Assembly: GCA_021827245.1 (NCBI GenBank)
Contig: JAKAWN010000476.1
Span: 1 to 5,050, forward strand
From: Acidobacteriota bacterium
Lineage (GTDB): Bacteria; Acidobacteriota; Terriglobia; UBA7540
Reading direction: 5' to 3'
DNA: 5,050 bases
A model generated the notes under the pieces. It did not search any database. It had not been told where the DNA came from and saw nothing but the letters and a program-made list of their open reading frames with translations. Position 1 is the first letter of the stretch, and each line of letters opens with the position of its first letter. Of the stretch, positions 1 through 5,050 are shown piece after piece. Both the position numbers and the translations under genes were made by a program.

Positions 1-1192
1 CAGTGCTGTGCGTACCCACATACCCGGAACGGATCAGTCCGATCATGTCGGCTTCGCGCAGATAGGTTCCATCCAGAGCGTCATAGCTCATACGAACACC
101 GCCGCGTGGCCCTTTGGCGGCAGGGGTGGCGAGAATGTGCTTCAAATGGTCGAGCGAGATGAGAAACGATGGATGCGAGTCATCGACGATTTTTCGTTTC
201 ACAAACTTGAAGAAGAACGGATTGCGGTTCAGTCGATAGTCAGTCGGGGCAGCCTGAATGGCGGGAATCTTCATTCGCGCAATCTCTTTCCGAAGCTGCT
301 TGTCCGGACGAAAACGCCAGTCGCCTTTGGCCTCTTTATCTTCTTTCAGCATTTTGTACTGGATCATGACCATATTGCCCCGGGTTTCGTTGACGTAAAT
401 GAGATCAACGCCCAGCATTTTTTCCAAGGGCAACTTGTTCGCGGTGTAAATCACCAGCCGTTCATCGCCTTTCCGAAAAACAGCGCGCCCGGTGACATCC
501 TTAGCAATGGCATCAAATCCTGGAAGGTGTGATGCATCCGCGTTTACCACATTGTCTTCGTAGAGATAGGCACCAATTAGACCGAGTCCAGAAGATGCCC
601 CGTGTTTAAGGACTACCTCGTCGGGTAGCGCATTACCTCGAATGCCAAAGGCATCCATGGCAGTTTGTATGGCGTCTTCCTGTGCCCAGTTGGCGTTCGG
701 CGCCTGGCGTAGCTTGGGCAGTTGCGATAGCGCGGTGTCAAGAGCCGCTTGATTCTCTGAATCCGCAGCCAGTATTTCAATGAGATGACCGCTCAACTTT
801 GGCGAAAGATTTGCGAATTGGCCCTCTGCTGAAATGCGCTCGCTGAACATCCGCTTCATTCGCGAATCGGTGAGCTTGGCCCCAATCTCCTGCAGCGAGG
901 ACGGCTTTATCGGCCGCAGTTTTTTGATTGTTAGACGAGAATCAAAAGTGCTGACGGCGACTTTCCGCGTCACTGTGGAGAGGTAGCAACGCGGTGTGCC
1001 TTGCTCTTGAATTTCCATTAAGCAAAGCGTCGGCAGCTTGCAGTCCTGAAGAACTGAGTGCGGTTTCACGATGGTGAGATGCTCGAAACCTTGCCGCGAA
1101 TTGTGCAAAGATTCCGAATAAGCCTCGTCGAAGCGAATCAAGATCATGGTTTTTTTCTGAACCCATTCGGCGATCTTGATCGATGCGCTCAC
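1..1192 (-). CDS. BREX-linked protein of unknown family, putative PD-(D/E)XK-like nuclease (3' end outside window)
   Basis: This frame stays open for 397 codons from a GTG at 1192 to the left edge with no stop, so the gene is real but partial. I do not recognise the family. The visible protein is soluble, with no signal peptide or membrane segment. The strongest clue is residues about 261-281, where GVDLIY is followed by a short turn and MIQYK. D263 and Q278-x-K280 fit the beta-hairpin D-x(n)-(E/Q)xK active site of PD-(D/E)XK enzymes, as in Mrr, whose motif is QAK. A helix at about 171-183 (EDAIQTAMDAFG) could carry the upstream acidic residue, though it lies far from the hairpin. A basic stretch (KFVKRK, 329-334) and a terminal block ending LIRSGYVGT (386-394) follow. 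The GTG start is favoured because it overlaps the pglX stop as GTGA and has GGAG 8 bases upstream; an ATG at codon 16 (1147) is the alternative. It is probably translationally coupled to pglX, in the position of known accessory BREX restriction genes. The gene call is firm; the nuclease role is inference. Confidence 0.85.
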   Translation of the reverse strand, partial: MSASIKIAEWVQKKTMILIRFDEAYSESLHNSRQGFEHLTIVKPHSVLQDCKLPTLCLMEIQEQGTPRCYLSTVTRKVAVSTFDSRLTIKKLRPIKPSSLQEIGAKLTDSRMKRMFSERISAEGQFANLSPKLSGHLIEILAADSENQAALDTALSQLPKLRQAPNANWAQEDAIQTAMDAFGIRGNALPDEVVLKHGASSGLGLIGAYLYEDNVVNADASHLPGFDAIAKDVTGRAVFRKGDERLVIYTANKLPLEKMLGVDLIYVNETRGNMVMIQYKMLKEDKEAKGDWRFRPDKQLRKEIARMKIPAIQAAPTDYRLNRNPFFFKFVKRKIVDDSHPSFLISLDHLKHILATPAAKGPRGGVRMSYDALDGTYLREADMIGLIRSGYVGTHST

Positions 1193-4100
1193 TTGGCCTT
1201 CTCCCGAGCAGCACGCTTCTCGGCCAAGGTCAAATGATGGTCATTAATCCGGTCGCCCAGCTTTCCGCCGTACTGCGGGCCAAGGTCGTACCAAGGGGCG
1301 GACGGCACATCACTTCCGCGGTCCTTTTCCCAATGCAGACTCTTAGGCTTGTCTCGCAGAACACCGGCCCCTTTTTTTCCGACATCAGGCACAGAGAGGA
1401 AGGGGCGGATGTTGAGGCGCACACCATCGTTGAGATCGGGGTTCCAGCCAATGGGCTGCTGCTCGATGGGCTTCCAGCGCACAAAGATGTCGTAGGGCGC
1501 CTCACCGGCCAGGATTAACTCCAGGCGCTTCTTCAGTGCCTCAGCCGCCGCCAACTTTTCTTGGGCTCCGTCGACCCCGCTCTCGGCATCGCGCTTCTGG
1601 CGGCCGATCCAGTCGCCTAGATAGGTGTAGATCAGCGCCTCCAGCGCTTTGTAGTCGAGCTTGTGGTAATTCACGAGGGCAGCAAAGCCATCGCGCAGTC
1701 CATCCCATACGTGCCAGACGAACGGTCGGTTGCCGAACAGCGCGCAGTGCTGGGTGAAAAATTTGTCGCGCAGCCAGGTCTCCAGCGATTTACCAGCGTG
1801 ATCAGCGGCCGTTAGCAGCTGAGCCAGGACATCGTTACTCCAGGCCTCACCATAGGCATCAGCCAGCAGGTTAAGTAATCGGTCACTGGCTGGTGACTCC
1901 CTTCCCACTGGCGGAATGCAGACGATACCGTCTTTGTCGGCATGTGGGACCAGTGCTTTGCTGCGCGTAACCAATTGACGAGCCTCGTCTGACAACGCCA
2001 TCTTGTTGTCGGATTCGGCTGGCCACATATAGCCAACCAATCGTGCCACCGCAACTTGAAGCGGATCAGTTGATGATTGCGGGTGCCCATGAAAAATCCA
2101 TTGGGTAGGATCGTTGGTGTACGGTTTGGGCAAACCGCTGGGATAGCGCTCTAAGGCAACTTGTTTCCAATGGTCAAGATCGAATGCGACTTTGACCAGA
2201 GTCGAAGGCGTTACCTTTAATGCTTGATTGATTTTCCGAACTGCAGATCCAAACTCTCCAGACTCACAGAACGCCCAAATTGCGGCAACGTTATCAGGGT
2301 TCTCGGGAACGATCACAGCTACCGTATCATCAAAAAGTGCGCCTGAATAAATTGAGGCTGGCAACACCCCAGTTTGACTTACGCATATGCCCGATTTGCC
2401 CCAAGCTAGCCCGCCGGCAAGAATAGAAATCCCTTTTTTGTATTGCTCCCGTAAAACACCTCTATCTTGTTCCCAGTGAACCGCAATTGTCAGGCCGTCC
2501 CATGATTTATTTGCGCTTACTGATGTTTGACCCAAATTCCAATCAGGCGTGAGTTTTGGCTCCCAGAAGCGCTTGTAAAATCGAACGGCGTCTTTTGTTA
2601 TCAGGCCAGTTACACCTCTAGCAATTTCGTCGAGAAGGATTCCCTCCTCTGGGAACAAAGTAATCCTGCACCCTGGGCTCAATAACTGAGATGCCTGTGA
2701 GACAGAGTGAACCTCGCTTGATTTGATGTGTCTAGCTTTCAGGGCGACTGTCGACTCCTGGCTTGCATCAAGCCCAACAAGCTGGTCGTCCTTTTCGGGC
2801 GTTCTTTTTTCTAGTGAAACAAGGATGGCCTGAACAACATGGCCTGTAATCGTTTCGAATGCACCAGGACCCAAACGAACGAGCATCTTCCAGGTTGTTG
2901 ACTTGAGCAGATGTTCTCTGTGTGCCTTGTAGCGGGATCGGAAAAGCCAGTTCTGTGGTGTCACTGCGGAAATTATTCCGCACGGAGTCAAAAGATCAAT
3001 GCACCGCTCAATAAAGACGTTTGCCAAATCCTGTTGTGAGAGGGGGTATTCCTTCTCGCAATACGCTTTCAGCTCCTCGCTTTGTCGTCCGCGAGCAAGA
3101 TAAGGTACGTTTGTAATCACCAGGTGGTACCGAGAGTCCAGTAGATGAGCCGCTTCAAGTAGGCCTTGGGCGCTCAGAGCCAAATCCCAGTTTTCTATTT
3201 GCCGGTTGGCGCCATACTCCTTTTTAAGCGCATGAGTGAGAATTTCTTTTAGGGAATCAAAATTCGCTTCAAAAAGATTGCCTTTATGTGTTTTGCGCGG
3301 ATTCAACAAGCTTCCAAGCATCGGCGCATTGGAGAAATCGTCGTGCAACCGGAGAAGGCCAGATCGAAGCTCACTTGTATTTGCAGATGATTCAGGTACG
3401 AGATCCACCCATTCCTGTGCTTTGGCAGCGACTTTCAGTCCGCAGCATGCAATATTTGGGGTAGGTATTTCCCGTACACCGAGCGGCCTGCCGGATGCGT
3501 CCGGGTAGCGCCAGGCCTCCAGCGCCACGGCGAACACGGCGATCTCCACGCAGCGCGGGTCCAGTTCCAGGCCGTGGATGTTCTCGGCCAGGACGCGATT
3601 GACCGCTTCTTTAGGGCTCAGGCCCTCCGCCGCCATACGCATCGGCACCAGCATCAGGAAAGCGGCCACGAGGAAGTGCCCCGAACCACAGCACGGGTCT
3701 AACAGCTTGAAGTCGGCCAACGACTCAGGCCAGCCCGGGAACTTGCCTGCGGCCGGGGTACCGTCTTCCAGGGTGCGGAAGTAGTCGAGCGTGACCGGAC
3801 ATGGCTTGCCCGGGTGACGGGTGGCCCACCAAGCGCCGAGCGAGTTGTGCAGCAGGAAGGACACCATGTACGGCTCGGTGAAGAGCTGGGTGACGGCCGG
3901 TAACTCGTCGGCGCCGATCTTCACTTCCGACTTGTTGATGCGTTCCTTGTTGTCGGCCTGCCAGAACTGGTACACCCAGCCCAGGCTGTCGCTAGCATGG
4001 AATACAGCATCGGGCAGGTTCTTGAGCAGACGTTCCAGCTCGCTCTGGTGCTCGGGCGCAAAGGTCAGCTCAAACACCGGAGAGCCGGGCTTGAACACCT

Positions 4101-4539
4101 GCGGCAGCATGCGGGCGGCCAACTTGCCGGCCAGCTCCCAGCCGCTCTTGGCGCCTTCGTCCGGGGCCAACTCATCGCACTCTTCGATGGTGACGGCCAC
4201 GCCGTCGTACATCAGCAAATTGTTGTCAGCCAGGAAGCGCGCGAACAGCATGCGGTGCCAGTGCTGGTAGGCCACCTCTTGCACCAGATGCTGAACCTCT
4301 TGCTTGCCATAGGTCGGGTTGCTGCTCTTCGAGTCACGCACGTCACCGAGCTGTTTGCCGTGGGTGCGCAGGCGGTTGCGCAGCGCCTTCTCGGCATCGC
4401 TCAAGAATGCTTCGGGCTTGTCGTGGCCGACGCCCAGTTGCTCCACGGCCGCGTACGCAGACGTCTCGGCCACCGTGCGGGCCGCTTTGACGGTCTTCTC
4501 CAGCGTGCCGCGCAGGTCTTTGTCGAGTGCTTGCATCAT
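1189..4539 (-). CDS. pglX: BREX adenine-specific DNA methyltransferase PglX
   Basis: This complete 1116-residue protein would transfer a methyl group from S-adenosylmethionine to adenine N6 in a specific DNA site, marking host DNA in BREX defence. Visible in order: a helical N-terminal region (1-270); SAM motif I DPCCGSGHF (281-289); the acidic-loop motif IHGLELDPRC (321-330); catalytic motif IV NVPY at 477-480, where most adenine methylases have NPPY; VTPQNWLF (526-533); a probable target-recognition region (about 600-800, with RFYKRFWE and LAWGKSGICVS); and a C-terminal domain with DGVRLNIRPF (1038-1047), which I associate with PglX. The length fits PglX (about 1100-1200). No N-terminal PD-ExK nuclease is evident, which argues against a type IIG fusion enzyme. 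The start is ATG 4539, preceded by GAGG overlapping the upstream stop; a second ATG follows immediately at 4536. The stop overlaps the next gene by 4 bases. GC content shifts sharply at about residue 357 and again near 815, suggesting a mosaic gene. A DISARM DrmMI-type methylase is the main alternative, made less likely by the BrxC-like neighbour. Confidence 0.85.
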   Translation of the reverse strand: MMQALDKDLRGTLEKTVKAARTVAETSAYAAVEQLGVGHDKPEAFLSDAEKALRNRLRTHGKQLGDVRDSKSSNPTYGKQEVQHLVQEVAYQHWHRMLFARFLADNNLLMYDGVAVTIEECDELAPDEGAKSGWELAGKLAARMLPQVFKPGSPVFELTFAPEHQSELERLLKNLPDAVFHASDSLGWVYQFWQADNKERINKSEVKIGADELPAVTQLFTEPYMVSFLLHNSLGAWWATRHPGKPCPVTLDYFRTLEDGTPAAGKFPGWPESLADFKLLDPCCGSGHFLVAAFLMLVPMRMAAEGLSPKEAVNRVLAENIHGLELDPRCVEIAVFAVALEAWRYPDASGRPLGVREIPTPNIACCGLKVAAKAQEWVDLVPESSANTSELRSGLLRLHDDFSNAPMLGSLLNPRKTHKGNLFEANFDSLKEILTHALKKEYGANRQIENWDLALSAQGLLEAAHLLDSRYHLVITNVPYLARGRQSEELKAYCEKEYPLSQQDLANVFIERCIDLLTPCGIISAVTPQNWLFRSRYKAHREHLLKSTTWKMLVRLGPGAFETITGHVVQAILVSLEKRTPEKDDQLVGLDASQESTVALKARHIKSSEVHSVSQASQLLSPGCRITLFPEEGILLDEIARGVTGLITKDAVRFYKRFWEPKLTPDWNLGQTSVSANKSWDGLTIAVHWEQDRGVLREQYKKGISILAGGLAWGKSGICVSQTGVLPASIYSGALFDDTVAVIVPENPDNVAAIWAFCESGEFGSAVRKINQALKVTPSTLVKVAFDLDHWKQVALERYPSGLPKPYTNDPTQWIFHGHPQSSTDPLQVAVARLVGYMWPAESDNKMALSDEARQLVTRSKALVPHADKDGIVCIPPVGRESPASDRLLNLLADAYGEAWSNDVLAQLLTAADHAGKSLETWLRDKFFTQHCALFGNRPFVWHVWDGLRDGFAALVNYHKLDYKALEALIYTYLGDWIGRQKRDAESGVDGAQEKLAAAEALKKRLELILAGEAPYDIFVRWKPIEQQPIGWNPDLNDGVRLNIRPFLSVPDVGKKGAGVLRDKPKSLHWEKDRGSDVPSAPWYDLGPQYGGKLGDRINDHHLTLAEKRAAREKAK
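1201..1204 (-). promoter_or_regulatory. Shine-Dalgarno site for the third operon gene
   Basis: Read on the minus strand, GGAG (within GGGAGAAGG, 1205-1197) lies 8 bases before the GTG at 1192, inside the last codons of pglX. Together with the GTGA stop/start overlap it supports GTG 1192 as the start over the ATG at 1147, and suggests that ribosomes finishing pglX reinitiate here. Confidence 0.6.
2080..3470 (-). other. Low-GC segment inside pglX, probable recombined specificity region
   Basis: Hand counts of 60-base blocks give 77% GC at 3481-3540 and 65% at 3541-3600, but 55% at 3421-3480, 47% at 3361-3420 and 35% at 3241-3300. Blocks sampled from 2221 to 2760 are 48-53%. GC then recovers to 55-62% at 1501-1800. 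The low segment covers about residues 357-820, including catalytic NVPY and the likely target-recognition region, while the SAM motif is on the GC-rich side. The reading frame is unbroken. The right boundary is sharp; the left one is gradual and only approximate. Confidence 0.6.
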
Positions 4540-4550
4540 GGGATATCAGG

Positions 4551-4554
4551 CCTC
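4551..4554 (-). promoter_or_regulatory. Weak Shine-Dalgarno site for pglX
   Basis: On the minus strand GAGG overlaps the TGA stop of the upstream gene and lies 11 bases before ATG 4539 (14 before the second ATG at 4536). The spacing is longer than ideal, so pglX translation probably depends partly on coupling to brxC. The 13-base gap has no room for a promoter, so the genes should share a transcript. Confidence 0.45.
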
Positions 4555-5050
4555 AGTGAAGGATGACCGGGCCTTTTTTCAGGGCCTGTGCGATGGTCTG
4601 CTTGGCATCCTGCAGCCAGGCCTCGATGTCTTCGTCGGTCTTGATGGTGCGGTGAGGCAGCTTGACGAACTGCGCCTTAGGCTCCATCAACTCGGCGGCG
4701 GCCACCAGCACGGCGTCGAAGCGGGAGTCGATGGCGGCCACACGGTCGGCGAACGACGACAGCGACAGACGATCGACCGTGGCCAGCACCTCGTCGGTGT
4801 TGGCCACTTGCACCTTGGGTGCGTCGGTGAGGGTGAGCTTTTGGGCGGCCAGCAGGCTGTTGCGCTGCTCGGGTTCCAGCTGCTTCCAGTTGGTGTCGGC
4901 CTCCAGGCGCGCCATGCCGTTCTTGTGGCGGGACTGGTAGTCGGCGTGCAGCCGGTTGAGTTCGTCGCGCAGCAACTGCGTCAGGCTGGCCACCAGGGGC
5001 GTGACGGGATCGGGCTCCTCCAGGAGTTGGAGATGCTGATACAGGTCGGT
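4553..5050 (-). CDS. brxC: C-terminal end of BREX P-loop ATPase BrxC (PglY-like), 5' end outside window
   Basis: Only the last 165 residues are present; the frame stays open across the right edge, so a GTG at 4993 is an internal valine codon rather than the start. The Walker motifs lie outside the window, and the call rests on the tail. The tail has a charged helical segment (RDELNRLHADYQSRHKNG, 28-45), a W-x-x-L-x-x-x-x-R-x-x-L segment (55-67), RFDAVLVAAAELMEPKAQ (100-117), then V-x-LP-x-RTIKT-x-x-DIEAWL (119-135) and a GPVILH end (160-165). The run from EPKA through LP, RTxKT and WL to GPV is, from memory, characteristic of the BrxC family end. BrxC is a large (about 1200 residue) cytoplasmic ATPase required in BREX and usually encoded just before pglX, which matches the 13-base gap here. 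Codon use is strongly GC-rich, like the 5' third of pglX. PglY of BREX type 2 is the nearest alternative name. Confidence 0.72.
   Translation of the reverse strand, partial: TDLYQHLQLLEEPDPVTPLVASLTQLLRDELNRLHADYQSRHKNGMARLEADTNWKQLEPEQRNSLLAAQKLTLTDAPKVQVANTDEVLATVDRLSLSSFADRVAAIDSRFDAVLVAAAELMEPKAQFVKLPHRTIKTDEDIEAWLQDAKQTIAQALKKGPVILH

Noticed and set aside
8..532. Plus-strand open frame of 174 codons antisense to the third gene
   Set aside because: The minus-strand frame here is open for the whole 1192 bases, has a ribosome site and operon coupling, and gives a sensible protein; the plus-strand translation shows no domain or start signal.
1..1192. Third gene as PglZ, BrxL, a BrxHII helicase or the DISARM nuclease DrmC
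   Set aside because: The visible 397 residues show no Walker A/DEAD-box motifs, no HxK(x)4D phospholipase-D motif and no recognisable PglZ alkaline-phosphatase metal-site signature.
942..1214. Minus-strand 90-codon frame bridging pglX and the third gene
   Set aside because: It is an alternate frame over the same bases as the longer third-gene frame, is rich in Arg/Ser/His, and ends at 942 while the GTG 1192 frame continues to the window edge.
1189..4539. Type IIG restriction-methylase fusion (Eco57I-like) reading of the large protein
   Set aside because: The methylase core is Eco57I-like, but I see no PD-ExK nuclease motif in the N-terminal 270 residues, and the BrxC-like neighbour plus the C-terminal GVRLNIRPF block favour PglX.
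3997..4566. Plus-strand open frame of 189 codons antisense to the 5' end of pglX
   Set aside because: It lies fully opposite a well-supported GC-rich coding region, where antisense frames stay open by codon bias. Its translation is low-complexity (L, A, Q, R, H rich) with no recognisable motif.
4565..4586. GGGCC-T-rich-GGGCC element near the 3' end of brxC, looking like a terminator
   Set aside because: The two GGGCC copies are direct repeats, not inverted, so no stem forms. They encode the conserved tail AxKKGPVI inside the brxC frame, and a terminator there would cut off pglX.

Overview
The window lies inside a BREX-type phage-defence operon read entirely from the minus strand (right to left). 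The GC-rich flank (about 65-77% GC in hand-counted 60-base blocks at 3481-3600 and 4081-4140), codon use rich in GCC/CTG/GTG, and very tight gene packing suggest a GC-rich proteobacterium. The sequence alone does not fix the genus.

Layout in transcription order: (1) 5050-4553, the last 165 residues of a large protein whose conserved C-terminus fits the BREX P-loop ATPase BrxC (PglY-like). (2) After 13 bases, 4539-1189, a complete 1116-residue adenine-N6 DNA methyltransferase of the PglX type, with an intact SAM-binding motif (DPCCGSGHF), a variant catalytic motif NVPY, a target-recognition region and the C-terminal DGVRLNIRPF block. (3) Overlapping it by 4 bases (GTGA), from 1192 to beyond position 1, a 397-codon open frame with no stop in the window. 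It is not a core BREX gene that I recognise. It carries a GVDLIY...IQYK hairpin resembling the D-x(n)-(E/Q)xK active site of PD-(D/E)XK/Mrr-like nucleases.

Working model: BrxC and PglX are core parts of BREX, which marks host DNA by adenine methylation and blocks phage replication. The third gene sits where ancillary restriction genes (for example BrxU, a GmrSD-type enzyme) are known to be placed in some BREX loci, so it may be an uncharacterised BREX-associated nuclease. PglZ and the rest of the operon would lie left of position 1, and the start of brxC and any brxA/brxB right of position 5050.

The main structural oddity is compositional. The N-terminal third of pglX and brxC are very GC-rich, but at about 3460-3480 GC drops abruptly to roughly 35-52% and stays low through the NVPY motif and target-recognition region to about 2050-2100, then recovers to about 53-62%. 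The third gene is again mixed and lower. This looks like a recombinational swap of the specificity region inside an intact reading frame. There is no gene-free stretch over 300 bases. I saw no tRNA, rRNA, CRISPR array, insertion sequence, terminator or promoter; all visible junctions are intra-operonic.
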